A DNA stretch of 64,000 bases, taken from assembly GCF_009469605.1 (NCBI RefSeq), contig NZ_SSXU01000006.1, forward strand, positions 186,001 through 250,000, written 5' to 3'. Below, piece after piece: positions 26,001-36,635 of the stretch. The notes under the pieces were generated by a model that saw nothing but the letters and a program-made list of their open reading frames with translations, was not told the DNA's origin and did not search any database. Numbering within the stretch: the stretch's first letter is position 1; each line of letters starts with the position of its first letter. The position numbers and the translations under genes were made by a program. This DNA comes from Zoogloea sp. 1C4. GTDB taxonomy: Bacteria; Pseudomonadota; Gammaproteobacteria; Burkholderiales; Rhodocyclaceae.

Positions 26001-27395
26001 ATGAACGCGACTCAAAAAGATCTGATTTTCGACCCCGAGCTCATTCGCAAGTTTGATGTGAATGGCCCTCGTTACACTTCGTATCCAACCGCAGACCGCT
26101 TCGTCGAGGCCTTCAACTCCGACGCGCTGTGCGACTGGCTCGGCAAGAGGTCGATCGGCGGGATTGGCAAACCGCTCTCATTATACTTCCACATCCCGTT
26201 CTGCAATACGATCTGCTACTACTGCGCCTGCAACAAAATCATCACAAAGGATCACGGGCGCTCGGCCAAGTACCTGGAGTACCTCGAGAAGGAGGTCGAT
26301 CTTCAGGTCGCCTGCCTGCAGGGCCCGCGGGAAGTCCTGCAGCTTCACCTGGGCGGCGGCACGCCCACCTTCCTGTCCCACGACGAGCTGCGCCAGCTGA
26401 TGGGCATCGTGAAGAAGCACTTCACGCTGGTACCGGACGGCGAATACTCCATCGAGGTCGACCCCCGCAAGGTCGATGAAGCCACCGTCGCGCTGCTGGC
26501 CGAGCTGGGCTTCAACCGCATGAGCGTCGGCATCCAGGATTTCAACCCGGATGTGCAGAAGGCCGTCAATCGCGTCCAGAGCGAGGAAGAGACCAAGCTG
26601 GTGATCGACGCGGCCCGCGCCCACGGCTTCAAGTCGGTGAGCGTCGACCTGATCTACGGTCTGCCCAAGCAGAACGTGATCAGCTTCAACCGTACGCTTG
26701 AGCAGATCCTGGCCCTGTCGCCGGATCGCCTGTCGATCTACAACTACGCGCACCTGCCGAGCCTCTTCAAGCCCCAGCGCCGCATCGTCGATGCGCAGCT
26801 GCCGTCGGGCGAGACCAAGCTGCAGATCCTGCAACTGGCCATCCGCCGCCTCACCGAGGCCGGCTACGTGTACATCGGCATGGACCACTTCGCCAAGCCG
26901 ACCGACGAGCTCACCACTGCCCAGCGTCAGGGCCGCCTGCACCGCAACTTCCAGGGCTACTCGACCTACGCCGAGTGCGACCTGCTGGCCTTCGGCGTCT
27001 CCGCCATCGGCAAGGTCGGGCCGACGTACGCCCAGAACGTGAAGACGCTCGACGAGTACTACGACATCCTCGACACCGGCCGCCTGCCGGTGCTGCGCGG
27101 CATCGAGCTGACCCCGGACGACCTGCTGCGCCGGGCGATCATCCAGGCGCTGATGTGCCACTTCGAGCTGTCCATCGAATCCATCGAGATCGCCCACCTC
27201 ATCGACTTCAAGAAGTACTTCGCCGCCGAGCTCGCCGACCTGCGCGAGATGGAGAAGGGCGGCCTCCTGAAGATCGACGACCAGTGGATCAGCGTGATGC
27301 CGGCCGGCCGCATGCTGGTGCGGGCCATCGCGATGGTGTTCGACAAGTTCCTGCGCTCCGACCGGGAGCGGACCCGCTACTCCAAGGTGATCTGA
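26001..27395 (+). CDS. hemN: Oxygen-independent coproporphyrinogen III dehydrogenase
   Basis: A 464-residue radical SAM enzyme that oxidatively decarboxylates coproporphyrinogen III in haem synthesis without O2. The cluster motif is C68-NTI-C72-YY-C75, followed by C77 (ACNK). The GGGTPTFL (SAM binding), NRMSVGIQDFN and YIGMDHFA segments are those of true HemN and argue against HemW. Length is normal. The perfect FNR box upstream indicates induction when oxygen is low. An intrinsic terminator follows at 27436. Confidence 0.97.
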   Translation: MNATQKDLIFDPELIRKFDVNGPRYTSYPTADRFVEAFNSDALCDWLGKRSIGGIGKPLSLYFHIPFCNTICYYCACNKIITKDHGRSAKYLEYLEKEVDLQVACLQGPREVLQLHLGGGTPTFLSHDELRQLMGIVKKHFTLVPDGEYSIEVDPRKVDEATVALLAELGFNRMSVGIQDFNPDVQKAVNRVQSEEETKLVIDAARAHGFKSVSVDLIYGLPKQNVISFNRTLEQILALSPDRLSIYNYAHLPSLFKPQRRIVDAQLPSGETKLQILQLAIRRLTEAGYVYIGMDHFAKPTDELTTAQRQGRLHRNFQGYSTYAECDLLAFGVSAIGKVGPTYAQNVKTLDEYYDILDTGRLPVLRGIELTPDDLLRRAIIQALMCHFELSIESIEIAHLIDFKKYFAAELADLREMEKGGLLKIDDQWISVMPAGRMLVRAIAMVFDKFLRSDRERTRYSKVI

Positions 27396-27435
27396 TCCGC
27401 CGTCTGGTTGCTCCGGATCGTCAGGACTAAACTAT

Positions 27436-27463
27436 GCGCCCCGTGACTTCGCGGGGCGCTTTT
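27436..27463 (+). terminator. Intrinsic terminator after hemN
   Basis: The stem GCGCCCCG (27436-27443) pairs with CGGGGCGC (27452-27459) across an 8-nt loop and is followed by TTTT. It lies 40 bp past the hemN stop. Confidence 0.8.
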
Positions 27464-27482
27464 CATTTGCAGGGTTGAAACC

Positions 27483-28199
27483 ATGCCGGAAACCGGTTAC
27501 TTCGCAGTCTTCCTGATCGGCCTTCTCGGCGGCACCCACTGCGTGGCCATGTGTGGCGGCATCGTCAGCGCGCTCACCGTGCAGACGATCCAGATGCCCG
27601 GCCAGAAGCGCCGTGAATGGCCGCTGCATCTGGCCTATAACCTTGGCCGTATCGGCAGCTACACCCTGGCGGGCGCGGCGATGGGCGCCATCGGCACGGT
27701 GGGCATGCTGTTCAACGACATCCTGCCGATCCAGCTCGCCCTGTACGTGGCGGCCAACCTGATGCTGGTGGCGCTGGGGCTTTACCTCACCGGCTTCACC
27801 CGCGCCCTGGCGGGGGTCGAGAAGCTCGGCCAGCGCCTGTGGAACCGCATCCAGCCGCTCACCCGGCGCTTTCTGCCAGCGCGTTCGGTGGCCCAGGCGT
27901 TTCCGCTGGGGGCGCTGTGGGGCTTTCTGCCCTGCGGGCTGGTGTACAGCGTGCTGGCGACGGCCCTCGTCACCGGCTCGGCCGAGCGCGGCGCGGCGCT
28001 GATGCTGGCCTTTGGCCTCGGTACGCTGCCCAATCTGCTGCTGGCGGGGCTGGTTCTGAAGCGCCTGCGCGACGTGGTGCGGAACCAGGCGGTGCGCACG
28101 GGGTCTGGACTGGTGGTGCTGGCCTTCGGCGTCTATGGTCTGGTGACCACGCCGTCGCTGGGCAGCAAGCTGTGGAATGGCGTGGTGTGCCATTTCTGA
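27483..28199 (+). CDS. DsbD_2/TauE-SafE-like membrane protein of cytochrome oxidase and copper clusters
   Basis: A 238-residue protein with about six membrane helices. It has the family opening LIGLLGGTHCVAMCGGIVSAL (about residues 12-32) with a conserved Cys pair, and a second motif GFLPCGLVYSVLATAL (about 147-162). Such proteins are labelled sulfite exporter TauE/SafE or UreH-like. They are often found beside cbb3 oxidase or copper-handling genes, where metal or thiol transfer is suspected. The next gene, 21 bp on, is a copper ATPase, which supports a copper role; the transported species is not known. Confidence 0.8.
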   Translation: MPETGYFAVFLIGLLGGTHCVAMCGGIVSALTVQTIQMPGQKRREWPLHLAYNLGRIGSYTLAGAAMGAIGTVGMLFNDILPIQLALYVAANLMLVALGLYLTGFTRALAGVEKLGQRLWNRIQPLTRRFLPARSVAQAFPLGALWGFLPCGLVYSVLATALVTGSAERGAALMLAFGLGTLPNLLLAGLVLKRLRDVVRNQAVRTGSGLVVLAFGVYGLVTTPSLGSKLWNGVVCHF

Positions 28200-28220
28200 C
28201 CCAACATTGGAGTACGCAGG

Positions 28221-30623
28221 ATGAGCGAGCCGGCTGACGTGCGCTACGACCTGCCTGTGTCCGGCATGAGCTGCGCCGCCTGCGCGGTGCGCCTCGAGAA
28301 GGTGCTCAACCGCCTGCCAGGCGTCGACGCGAAGGTCAATTTCGCTACCGAGAAAGCCCGCATCACCGCCACACCCGACGGCACCCCGGCCGCCGACATC
28401 CTCGGCGCGATCCGCAAGGCTGGGTTCGACGTGGCCCCGCAGGTGCTTGAGCTCGGCATTGGCGGCATGAGCTGCGCGGCCTGTGCGGCGCGGATCGAGA
28501 AGGTGGTGGGTCGCCTGCCGGGCGTGGAGGGTAGCGTCAATTTCGCCGCCGAGACGGCCCGGGTGCGCTTCACCCCGGGGCTCACCGATCCGGCGGCCAT
28601 CGTCGGCGCCATCGCCAAGGCCGGCTTCAGCGCCACGCCGATCGCCGGCCGTGACCGGGAGGCGGACCGGGCCCGCAAGGCGGCCGAGTTTCATGCCGAG
28701 CTGCGGCTGTTCTGGATTTCCGCGCTCCTGTCGCTGCCTTTCCTTGTGCAGATGATCGGGATGCTCGGCGCGGGCGCCAGCGGTTCGATGCATCACGACG
28801 AATGGCTGCCGCGCTGGGCGCAGCTGCTGCTGGCGACGCCGGTGCAGTTCTGGATCGGCAAGCGTTTTTACAAGGGCGCGTGGTCGTCGCTGCTGGGCGG
28901 CGGAGCCAACATGGACGTGCTGGTGGCGCTGGGCACCAGCGTCGCCTACTTCTTCAGCGTGGCGGTGGTGGTGCTGGATCGCCACGATCTGCACGTCTAC
29001 TTCGAGGCGTCGGCCAGCATCATCACCCTGGTGCTGCTGGGCAAGCTGCTGGAGGCCCGCGCCCGGGCGCGCACCTCGGCGGCGGTCGAGGCGCTCTTAC
29101 GCCTGCAGCCGCCCACCGCCCGCATCGAGCGGGACGGGCAGATCGTCGAACTGCCGGTGGCGCAGGTGGTGGCCGGGATGGTCTTCGTGCTGCGTCCGGG
29201 GGATTCGGTGCCGGTGGATGGCGAGGTGCTGTCGGGCGAATCGTCGGCCGACGAGGCGATGCTCACCGGCGAGAGCGTGCCGGTGGCCAAGGCGCCGGGC
29301 GACAGGGTTTTCGCCGCCACCGTGAATGGCGCCGGCGTGATGCGCTGCCGCGCCGTGGGCGTGGGCGCCGAGACGCTGCTGGCGGGGATCGTGCGGCTGG
29401 TGGAGCAGGCCCAGGGCGGCAAGCCGGCGGTGCAGCGGCTGGCGGACCGCATCGCGGCGGTGTTCGTGCCGACGGTGGTGGCGATTGCTTTCGCCACCTT
29501 CCTCGCCTGGTGGTGGATCGGCGGCGAGCTGGCGCCGGCGCTGGTCAATGGCGTCGCGGTGCTGGTGATCGCGTGCCCCTGCGCGCTGGGCCTTGCCACG
29601 CCGACGGCGGTGATGGTGGGTACAGGGCAGGGCGCCCGGGCGGGCATTCTGGTGCGCAATGCCGAGGCGCTGGAGCTCGCCGAGAAGATTCGCACGCTGG
29701 TGGTGGACAAGACCGGCACCCTCACCGAAGGCCGGCCGGCGGTGCTGGACGTGCGCGTGGCGCCGGGCGCCAGTCGCGCCGACATGCTGGCGCTGGCGGC
29801 GAGCCTGGAGGAAACCAGCCATCACCCGCTGGCTCAGGCGGTGGTGGCTGCGGCGCGGGGCGACGGGCTGGCGTGGACGCCGGCCGAGGCGGTGCAGGCG
29901 GTGGGCGGCAAGGGCGTCATCGGCCGCGTGGATGGCCGCGAGGTGGCGGTCGGTTCGCCGGATTTCCTCGCCGAACGTGGCGCGGCGCTGCCGGCCGAGG
30001 TGCTCGATCCGCTCCTGACCGCAGCGCTCACGCCGGTTTGCGTGGCGGTGGATGGCCGCGCCGTGGGCGCGCTGGGCATCGCTGATCCGCTGCGTGCCAC
30101 CTCGAAGGCGGCGGTGGCGCGGCTCCAGGCGATGGGCGTGCGGGTGGTGATGCTGACCGGCGATCATCCGGCGGCGGCGGCGCGCATCGCGGCTGAGGCG
30201 GGCATCACGGATTTCCGTGCCCAGGTGCTGCCGGGCGACAAGGCGGCAGCGGTCGAGGCGCTGCGCGGTGACGGGCTGGTGGGCATGGTCGGCGACGGCA
30301 TCAACGACGCGCCGGCGCTGGCCGCGGCGGATGTGTCGTTCGCCATCGGCGCGGGTTCGGATGTGGCCATCGAGGCGGCCGACCTGACCCTGGTGCGCAA
30401 CGACCTTAACAGCGTGGCCGACGCGATCTCGCTGTCCCGTGCCACGCTGGGCAAGATCCGCCAGAATCTGTTCTTTGCCTTCATCTACAACGTGCTGGGC
30501 ATCCCGGCGGCGGCGCTGGGGCTGCTCAATCCGGTGATCGCCGGGGCGGCGATGGCGATGAGTTCGGTGTCGGTGGTCAGCAATTCGCTTCTGCTCAGGC
30601 GCTGGCGCGCCGGGCGCAACTGA
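28221..30623 (+). CDS. copA: Copper-translocating P1B-type ATPase
   Basis: An 800-residue P-type ATPase. Two N-terminal metal-binding domains each have GMSCAAC (residues 15-21 and 82-88). They are followed by eight membrane helices including the CPC ion site (C452-P-C454), the phosphorylated Asp in DKTGTLTEG (D496), the HHPLAQ motif typical of P1B pumps, and [10 protein letters not shown] near 691. It exports Cu(I) from the cytosol, either for tolerance (CopA) or to load oxidases (CcoI/CtpA-like). The neighbouring membrane protein and chaperone, and the nearby fnr/hemN, fit either role. No cco structural gene is in the window. Confidence 0.94.
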   Translation: MSEPADVRYDLPVSGMSCAACAVRLEKVLNRLPGVDAKVNFATEKARITATPDGTPAADILGAIRKAGFDVAPQVLELGIGGMSCAACAARIEKVVGRLPGVEGSVNFAAETARVRFTPGLTDPAAIVGAIAKAGFSATPIAGRDREADRARKAAEFHAELRLFWISALLSLPFLVQMIGMLGAGASGSMHHDEWLPRWAQLLLATPVQFWIGKRFYKGAWSSLLGGGANMDVLVALGTSVAYFFSVAVVVLDRHDLHVYFEASASIITLVLLGKLLEARARARTSAAVEALLRLQPPTARIERDGQIVELPVAQVVAGMVFVLRPGDSVPVDGEVLSGESSADEAMLTGESVPVAKAPGDRVFAATVNGAGVMRCRAVGVGAETLLAGIVRLVEQAQGGKPAVQRLADRIAAVFVPTVVAIAFATFLAWWWIGGELAPALVNGVAVLVIACPCALGLATPTAVMVGTGQGARAGILVRNAEALELAEKIRTLVVDKTGTLTEGRPAVLDVRVAPGASRADMLALAASLEETSHHPLAQAVVAAARGDGLAWTPAEAVQAVGGKGVIGRVDGREVAVGSPDFLAERGAALPAEVLDPLLTAALTPVCVAVDGRAVGALGIADPLRATSKAAVARLQAMGVRVVMLTGDHPAAAARIAAEAGITDFRAQVLPGDKAAAVEALRGDGLVGMVGDGINDAPALAAADVSFAIGAGSDVAIEAADLTLVRNDLNSVADAISLSRATLGKIRQNLFFAFIYNVLGIPAAALGLLNPVIAGAAMAMSSVSVVSNSLLLRRWRAGRN

Positions 30624-30634
30624 AAGGAAACCAG

Positions 30635-30841
30635 ATGGAAAACGTGACGATCAAGGTGGGTGGCATGAGTTGCCAGGGTTGCGTGAAGAACGTGACCGGC
30701 GCGCTGTCGGCGCTGGACGGCGTGGCCGGGGTGGCGGTGTCGCTGGAGGCGGGCGAGGCGAAGGTGGATTTCGATCCGGCCAGGGTCACGCCAGCGGCGC
30801 TCAAATCGGCGATCGAAGATGCCGGTTTCGATGCGACCTGA
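30635..30841 (+). CDS. copZ: Heavy-metal-associated copper chaperone
   Basis: A 68-residue single HMA domain with GMSCQGCVKNV (metal site C-x2-C), the usual size for CopZ. It would carry Cu(I) in the cytosol and hand it to the ATPase encoded 11 bp upstream. A Shine-Dalgarno (AAAGGAAA) precedes the ATG. It is probably the last gene of the tauE-like/copA/copZ operon. Confidence 0.92.
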   Translation: MENVTIKVGGMSCQGCVKNVTGALSALDGVAGVAVSLEAGEAKVDFDPARVTPAALKSAIEDAGFDAT

Positions 30842-30901
30842 TTTCATCGGAGTCACTTATAATCGCGGGCTGTTTTCACATATCAAGGGAGGCTGAAAAA
30901 G

Positions 30902-31429
30902 ATGGGTTTCGATCAAGTCAAGTCCGGCAAGGACGTTCCGAACGACGTCAACGTGATCATCGAGATCTCCGCTCAGGGCGATCCGATCAAGTTTGAAGTG
31001 GACAAGGACAGCGGCGCCGTCTTCGTCGATCGCTTCATGGGCACCACCCTGCGTTACCCGATCAACTACGGCTACATCCCCCACACCGTTGCCGGCGACG
31101 GCGACCCGGTGGACGTGCTGGTCGTGGCGCCCTACCCGCTGCAGCCGGGCGTCGTGATCCGCGCCCGTCCGGTCGGCGTGCTGAAGATGGAAGACGAAGG
31201 CGGCGTTGACGCCAAGGTCGTGGCCGTTCCGGTCTCCAAGCTGACCCCGCTGTACGACAACGTGAAGACCCTCGACGACCTGCCTGAGCTGCTGCTGAAG
31301 CAGACCCAGCACTTCTTCGAGCACTACAAGGATCTCGAGCCGGGCAAGTGGGTCAAGGTGACCGGCTGGGGCAGCGTTGAAGATGCCAAGCAGGAAATCC
31401 TCGACGGCATCGCTGCTGCCAACAAGTAA
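30902..31429 (+). CDS. ppa: Inorganic pyrophosphatase
   Basis: A 175-residue family I soluble pyrophosphatase that hydrolyses pyrophosphate to phosphate. The active-site signature is present: [11 protein letters not shown] (about residues 66-76), with INYGYIP and the basic E/K residues around KFEVDKDSG. Good Shine-Dalgarno AGGGAGG lies upstream. A TATAAT hexamer at 30858-30863 would serve as a -10 box about 40 bp before the ATG, giving ppa its own promoter; no clear -35 is seen. Codon usage looks biased, as for a highly expressed gene. A terminator follows. Confidence 0.96.
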   Translation: MGFDQVKSGKDVPNDVNVIIEISAQGDPIKFEVDKDSGAVFVDRFMGTTLRYPINYGYIPHTVAGDGDPVDVLVVAPYPLQPGVVIRARPVGVLKMEDEGGVDAKVVAVPVSKLTPLYDNVKTLDDLPELLLKQTQHFFEHYKDLEPGKWVKVTGWGSVEDAKQEILDGIAAANK

Positions 31430-31450
31430 GCGATCTCCGCGCAGGATGAA

Positions 31451-31481
31451 CAAGGCCCGCCAAGTGCGGGCCTTGTTTTTT
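31451..31481 (+). terminator. Intrinsic terminator after ppa
   Basis: The 10-bp stem CAAGGCCCGC (31451-31460) pairs with GCGGGCCTTG (31466-31475) across a 5-nt loop, followed by TTTTTT. Confidence 0.9.
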
Positions 31482-31509
31482 GCGGCTGCGGCTGGGGCGT
31501 CCGATCGAA

Positions 31510-31552
31510 ATCAGCAACAGTTTGGCATTTATTGTTGCTGATCTAGCAACAA
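31510..31552. other. Two overlapping perfect dyads sharing TGTTGC
   Basis: ATCAGCAACA (31510-31519) pairs with TGTTGCTGAT (31533-31542). The same right arm also forms TTGTTGC (31532-31538) with GCAACAA (31546-31552). The structures are mutually exclusive. The segment is AT-richer than its flanks and lies between the ppa terminator and the 3' end of the convergent flavoprotein gene. Confidence 0.45.
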
Positions 31553-31563
31553 TCCGCCGCGCC

Positions 31564-32799
31564 TCACACCGCCTGACCCGCCGCGTAGCCGCTCGCCCAG
31601 GCCCACTGGAAGTTGTAGCCGCCCAGGTGGCCGGTGACGTCCATCACCTCGCCGATGAAGTACAGCCCTGGCACCGCGCGTGCTTCCATCGTCTTGGACG
31701 ACAGTACCCGCGTATCCACGCCGCCCACGGTGACTTCGGCCTTGGCGTAGCCGAGGGTGCCGCCGGGGGTGATCGTCCAGCCCTCGAGCGCGGCGGCGAT
31801 GGCGTCGAGCTCCTTGCCATTGAACTGGTTGATCGGCTTGTTCCAGCCACGCTGGTCGCACCAGGCGTGGGCGAAGCGCTTGGGCAGGCGGTCGGAGAGC
31901 AGGTTGCCGAGGAGCGTCTTGCCCCGGGCGCGCTCGGTGAGCCAGGCGCGCACGTCTTCCGCCGGGAACAGATTGACGGCGATCCGGCTGCCGCCTTCGG
32001 TGGCGCCCGGCGCGGCGTCGTAGTCGCGGCTCTGCCAGTAGGACGACACCTGCAGGATCACCGGGCCGGAGAGGCCGCGGTGGGTGAACAGCAGGTTCTC
32101 GCGGAAGCGCCCCTCGCCGCACTCGGCCACCGCGTCGAAGGCCATGCCGGCGAGCTCCTTGTAGATCGCCAGCTCGTCCGGCCCCAGGGTGAGGGGCACC
32201 AGGGCCGGCTTGGGCGGCACGATGGGTAGCCCGAACTGTTCGGCGATCTTGTAACCGAAGGGCGAGGCGCCGATCTTTGGGATCGACAGCCCGCCGGTGG
32301 CGACCACCAGGCTGGCGCAGGTGAAGCGCCCGTGGCTGGTGTCGAGGGCGAAACGCGCCGTCTCGTCGGGGCCTGTCTCGATGTGCCTGATCTCGCAGGG
32401 CATGGCCCATTCCACGTGGCCGTCCTCGCAGCCGGCACGCAGCATGTCGATGATGTCCTGGGCGGAGTCGTCGCAGAACAGCTGGCCGTGGTCGCGCTCA
32501 TGCCAGGCGATGCCGTGGCGCTGGATGCGCTCGAGAAAATGCCCCGGTGTGAAGCGCGCCAGGGCCGAGCGGCAGAACTGGGGATTGCGCGACAGGTAGT
32601 TGGCGACGCTCACGTCCAGATTGGTGAAGTTGCAGCGGCCGCCGCCCGAGATGCGGATCTTCTCGGCCAGCTTGGTGGCGTGGTCGATGATGAGCACGCG
32701 GCGTCCGCGCTGGCCGGCTTCGGCGGCGCACATCATGCCGGCGGCGCCGGCGCCGATCACGATGACGTCAAAGTGGACGGGCTGGTGAGGGCGGTTCAT
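31564..32799 (-). CDS. YhiN/HI0933-family FAD-dependent oxidoreductase
   Basis: A 411-residue flavoprotein. The N-terminal dinucleotide site is VIVIGAGAAGMMCAAEAGQRG, then KIRISGGGRCNFTN, the signature of the HI0933-like (BaiN/YhiN) family; the C-terminal FAD contact is GEVMDVTGHLGGYNFQWA. BaiN-type members reduce bile-acid or related enone substrates, but the substrate here is unknown. I start at the ATG at 32799 (MNRPHQP). It is convergent with ppa and divergent from the DUF748 gene. Confidence 0.9.
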   Translation of the reverse strand: MNRPHQPVHFDVIVIGAGAAGMMCAAEAGQRGRRVLIIDHATKLAEKIRISGGGRCNFTNLDVSVANYLSRNPQFCRSALARFTPGHFLERIQRHGIAWHERDHGQLFCDDSAQDIIDMLRAGCEDGHVEWAMPCEIRHIETGPDETARFALDTSHGRFTCASLVVATGGLSIPKIGASPFGYKIAEQFGLPIVPPKPALVPLTLGPDELAIYKELAGMAFDAVAECGEGRFRENLLFTHRGLSGPVILQVSSYWQSRDYDAAPGATEGGSRIAVNLFPAEDVRAWLTERARGKTLLGNLLSDRLPKRFAHAWCDQRGWNKPINQFNGKELDAIAAALEGWTITPGGTLGYAKAEVTVGGVDTRVLSSKTMEARAVPGLYFIGEVMDVTGHLGGYNFQWAWASGYAAGQAV

Positions 32800-32970
32800 G
32801 GTGACGATGGGGCTGGAACGGGCCCGCAGGATAGTCCGCCCCTTGTCCTGGCGCAAACTGGGCGCACGATGCCATTCTCAGGTTCGCTTCGGCCTGCTAG
32901 GCTTGGACGATAAATGAACGCGCGCACCGGGTTGGGGCGCGGCGACGGGCAGAACAAAAAGGAAGCCGAT

Positions 32971-35900
32971 ATGGAGCAGCAACCCAGGGCCGCGTGGCGG
33001 CCGCTCAAGTGGGCGCTGTGGGGCGCGGGGATCGTGGCGGTGGTCGGCGTGGCCGGCTTTCTGGTGGCGCCCCCGCTGGTCAAGTCGATCGCCGAGGAGA
33101 AGCTCTCCGAGCAGCTGCACCGCAAGGTGACGATTGAGGGCATCTCGATCAACCCTTATGCCCTGTCGGCCGAGGTGCGCGGCTTCAAGATGCTGGAGCC
33201 CGATGGCGGGGCGACGGCGGTGAGCTTCACGTCGCTGTACGCCAACGTCGAAGCCGAATCGCTGTTCCGGGGCGGCATCGTGGTGCAGGAGGTGAAGCTC
33301 GTCGAGCCCGCGGTGAATGTGGTGCGGCTGGAAGGCACGCGCCTCAACTGGTCCGACGTGATCGACGAGATCCTCAACAAGCCGGACGACGGCTCGAAGA
33401 GCCTGTTCTCGGTGCACAACATCCGCATCGAGAAGGGCCGCATCGACATTGACGACCGGCCAGTGCGCCAGAAGCACGAGATTGCCGATCTCGAGCTGGG
33501 CGTGCCCTTCGTCTCCAATCTGCCGTCCCAGGTGGAAACCTTCGTCGAGCCGCTGCTGGCGATGAAGATCAACGGCACGCCCTTCGAGGTGCACGGCAAG
33601 GCGCGGCCGTTCTCTGCCACCCGCGAATCGGTGGTCGATCTCAAGTTCGACAGCTTCGACCTGACCCGCTACCTGGCCTACGTGCCGATCGACAAGCCCT
33701 TCCGGCTGCCGTCGGTCCGGCTGTCGTCGGATCTCCAGCTCTCCTTCGCCCAGCCCGCCGGCGCCGCGCCGAGCGTGACGGTGAAGGGCGGCGTTGGCCT
33801 TGACGCGGTGGAAGTCCAGCACGCCGACGGCCGGCCGGCGATCAAGCTGCCGTCGGTGAAGATCGGCATCGACAAACTGGCGCCCCTGGCGGGCGAGCTG
33901 GCCCTGGGTACGGTGGCCATCGACAAGCCGGAGTTCGTGGTCGGACGCGATCGGGAAGGGCGCATCAGCCTTTTGTCGCTCGTTCCCAAACCCAGCGCCA
34001 AGCCGGCTGAGCCGGTGCCAACGCCGGCCGACAGCAAGCCGGCCAAGCCGTTTGGGCTGAGCCTGGGCGAGTTCAAGCTCACCGGCGGCAGGCTGGATTT
34101 TTCGGATGCGTTGCCCGCCGGCACGTTCAGCAAGACCTTGCAGGACATCCACGTGTCGCTGCGCAAGTTCCAGTTGGCGGGCGGCGAGCCGGCGGCGCTG
34201 GAGTTCGGCTTTGCGACGCCTTCCGGTGAAACCCTCGAGAACAAGGGCAGCGTCGCCCTGTCGCCGCTCAAGGCCGAGGGCACGCTGGAACTCGCCGGCT
34301 TCGATCTGGTGAGTCCCAAGCCGTATATCGCCGCGGCGCTGCCGGGCGGGGATGTGGTGTCCGGCAAGTTCGACGGCAAGATCGCCTATGACGTGGTGCA
34401 GGAAGCCGGCGGCGAGCCGAAGGTCAAGCTCAAGGCCGAATCCCTGGTCCTGAAGGGCGTGGGCGTGCAGCTCAAGGGCGAGAAGGCACCGCTGCTGAAG
34501 CTCGGCGCCCTCGACGTGCGCGATGCCGACGTGGATCTCGCCGCCCGCAAGGTGACGGTGGGCGAGGTGAGCAGCAAGGCCACGCGGGTGGCGCTGGTGC
34601 GCGACAAGAACGGTGATTTCAACGCCCAGAAGCTCGCGGGCGCAGCCCCGGCAGCCCCGGCGGCCGCGCGGAAGCCTGTCGCCAAGCCTGCGCCCGCCGC
34701 CAAGGCCGGGCCCGACTGGCTGGTGGAGGTGAAGCGTGTTGCGCTGGACGACTGGGGCGTGCGCGTTGAAGACCGCACCCTCACGCCGTCCGTCGTGCTC
34801 AACGCCGAGCCCATGTCCCTGAAGATCGACGGGCTTTCGACGGCCAAGGGCAGCAAGGCGAAGCTCAACCTGCAGGCGGCGATCAACAAGCGCGGCAAGG
34901 TGGGCGTCGGCGGCACGGTGGGGCTGACGCCGCTGGCGGGCAATCTGGATCTCGACCTGAAGGCGGTGGATCTGGCGATGCTCCAGCCCTACGTGACTGA
35001 AAAGGTGAAGATTGCCATCACCCGCGGCAGCGTGACGTCCCGGGGCAAGCTGGCTTTCGAGCTGCCGCCGGGCGGTGCCGTTAAGGGGGGCTTCAAGGGC
35101 AACCTGACCATCGGCGATTTCGCGTCGGTGGACAAGCTCAACGCCGCCGATTTCCTCAAGTGGCGCTCGCTGTACTTTGGCGGGGTGGACGTCCGTCTGT
35201 CGCCGCTGGCGGTGAATATCGACGACATCGCCCTGACCGACTTCTACACCCGGCTGATCCTCAACGCCCAGGGCGGCCTCAACCTGCGGGAAATCACCGC
35301 CCAGCGGGCCGAAGAGGAAAAGGCCGCCAACGACGCGGCAAAGGCCAACGGCAAGGCGCCGCCCACCGCGCCGGCCCCGGGTGTCGCGGTGGCGACGACT
35401 GCACCCCCTCCTGAGGCGCCGATCCCGATCTCGATCAAGCGCATTACCCTGCAGGGCGGCAACATCGCCTACAGCGACCGATTCATCAAGCCCAATTACG
35501 ACGCCAACCTCACCGGAATGGGCGGGAAGCTGGTGAATCTGTCATCCAACCCCGACGTGATCGCCGAGCTGGATCTGCGGGGCCGGGTGGATGATTCGGC
35601 GCCGGTCGAGGTGATCGGCCGGTTCAACCCCTTCCGGCAGGACAAGGCGCTGGACATCCGCGCGTCGGTGAAGGATTTCGAGCTCTCCAGCGTGTCCACC
35701 TACGCCGCCAAGTACGTGGGCTACGGCATCGAGAAGGGCAAGCTGTCGGCCAATCTCAACTACAAGATTGTCGACCGCAAGCTGACCGCCACCAATCAGG
35801 TCTTCCTGGATCAGCTGACCTTCGGCGACAAGGTGGAAAGCCCGAGCGCCCTCAAGCTGCCGGTGCTGCTGGCGGTGTCGCTGCTCAAGAACAGCCGCGG

Positions 35901-36618
35901 CGAGATCGACCTGGATCTGCCCATCGGCGGTTCGCTGGATGATCCCCAGTTCAGCGTCGGCGCGATCGTCGTCAAGGTCATCGTCAATCTCGTCACCAAG
36001 GCCGTCACCTCGCCCTTTGCGCTGCTCGGGTCGATGTTCGGCGGCAACGCCGAGGAGCTCGCCTGGCTGGATTTCGATCCCGGCTTCGGTCGCCTGCCGG
36101 AGGGCGCCGACGCCAAGCTGCAGTCGATCGCCAAGGTGATGAACGAGAAGCCGGGCCTCAAGCTCGACATCGCCGGCCGGGTCGATCCCATTGCCGACCG
36201 GGACGGCCTGCGTCGGGCGATGCTGGTGGGCAAGGTCGAGGCGCTCAAGGTGAAGGACATGGCCAAGTCGGGTGAGTCGGCGGGCGAGGACGGCCGCGTG
36301 CGGGTGTCGCCGGAGGAATACCCGGCGCTGCTCACGCGGGTCTACAAGGACGAGAAGTTTCCCAAGCCGCGCAACATGGTGGGGCTCACCAAGGATCTGC
36401 CGGTGGCCGAGATGGAGAAGCTGATCATCACCAACACCACCGTGGCCGACGAGGACGTCCGCCTGCTCGCCCAGCGGCGCGCCCAGAACGTGAAGAACTG
36501 GCTGGTGGCGAAGGGCCAGGTGCCGGCCGAACGCATCTTCGTGCTGGCTGGCCGTGAAGGCGACGACGGCAAGCAGCCGAAGGCCAAGGTCAGCCGGACC
36601 GACTTCTCGCTGCGCTGA
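32971..36618 (+). CDS. DUF748 (AsmA-like) envelope protein with OmpA-like C-terminus
   Basis: A 1215-residue protein with an N-terminal membrane anchor (about residues 15-35, [20 protein letters not shown]) and a very long periplasmic part rich in alternating beta strands. This is the DUF748/AsmA-like architecture associated with lipid-transporting bridge proteins of the envelope. Two Ala/Pro/Lys-rich linkers (about 345-365 and 570-590) break the repeats, and a third lies near 800-830. The last 200 residues resemble an OmpA-type domain ([16 protein letters not shown]..., later [21 protein letters not shown]). I start at the ATG at 32971; an upstream in-frame start at 32914 is less likely. It overlaps the pterin dehydratase frame region by coupling only. 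Confidence 0.82.
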   Translation: MEQQPRAAWRPLKWALWGAGIVAVVGVAGFLVAPPLVKSIAEEKLSEQLHRKVTIEGISINPYALSAEVRGFKMLEPDGGATAVSFTSLYANVEAESLFRGGIVVQEVKLVEPAVNVVRLEGTRLNWSDVIDEILNKPDDGSKSLFSVHNIRIEKGRIDIDDRPVRQKHEIADLELGVPFVSNLPSQVETFVEPLLAMKINGTPFEVHGKARPFSATRESVVDLKFDSFDLTRYLAYVPIDKPFRLPSVRLSSDLQLSFAQPAGAAPSVTVKGGVGLDAVEVQHADGRPAIKLPSVKIGIDKLAPLAGELALGTVAIDKPEFVVGRDREGRISLLSLVPKPSAKPAEPVPTPADSKPAKPFGLSLGEFKLTGGRLDFSDALPAGTFSKTLQDIHVSLRKFQLAGGEPAALEFGFATPSGETLENKGSVALSPLKAEGTLELAGFDLVSPKPYIAAALPGGDVVSGKFDGKIAYDVVQEAGGEPKVKLKAESLVLKGVGVQLKGEKAPLLKLGALDVRDADVDLAARKVTVGEVSSKATRVALVRDKNGDFNAQKLAGAAPAAPAAARKPVAKPAPAAKAGPDWLVEVKRVALDDWGVRVEDRTLTPSVVLNAEPMSLKIDGLSTAKGSKAKLNLQAAINKRGKVGVGGTVGLTPLAGNLDLDLKAVDLAMLQPYVTEKVKIAITRGSVTSRGKLAFELPPGGAVKGGFKGNLTIGDFASVDKLNAADFLKWRSLYFGGVDVRLSPLAVNIDDIALTDFYTRLILNAQGGLNLREITAQRAEEEKAANDAAKANGKAPPTAPAPGVAVATTAPPPEAPIPISIKRITLQGGNIAYSDRFIKPNYDANLTGMGGKLVNLSSNPDVIAELDLRGRVDDSAPVEVIGRFNPFRQDKALDIRASVKDFELSSVSTYAAKYVGYGIEKGKLSANLNYKIVDRKLTATNQVFLDQLTFGDKVESPSALKLPVLLAVSLLKNSRGEIDLDLPIGGSLDDPQFSVGAIVVKVIVNLVTKAVTSPFALLGSMFGGNAEELAWLDFDPGFGRLPEGADAKLQSIAKVMNEKPGLKLDIAGRVDPIADRDGLRRAMLVGKVEALKVKDMAKSGESAGEDGRVRVSPEEYPALLTRVYKDEKFPKPRNMVGLTKDLPVAEMEKLIITNTTVADEDVRLLAQRRAQNVKNWLVAKGQVPAERIFVLAGREGDDGKQPKAKVSRTDFSLR

Positions 36619-36635
36619 TGATGACCGGAGGTTCC

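Noticed and set aside
27483-28199. Dedicated sulfite exporter or urease accessory protein
   Set aside because: Those labels come from broad family names; the copper gene context and Cys motifs favour metal or oxidase biogenesis.
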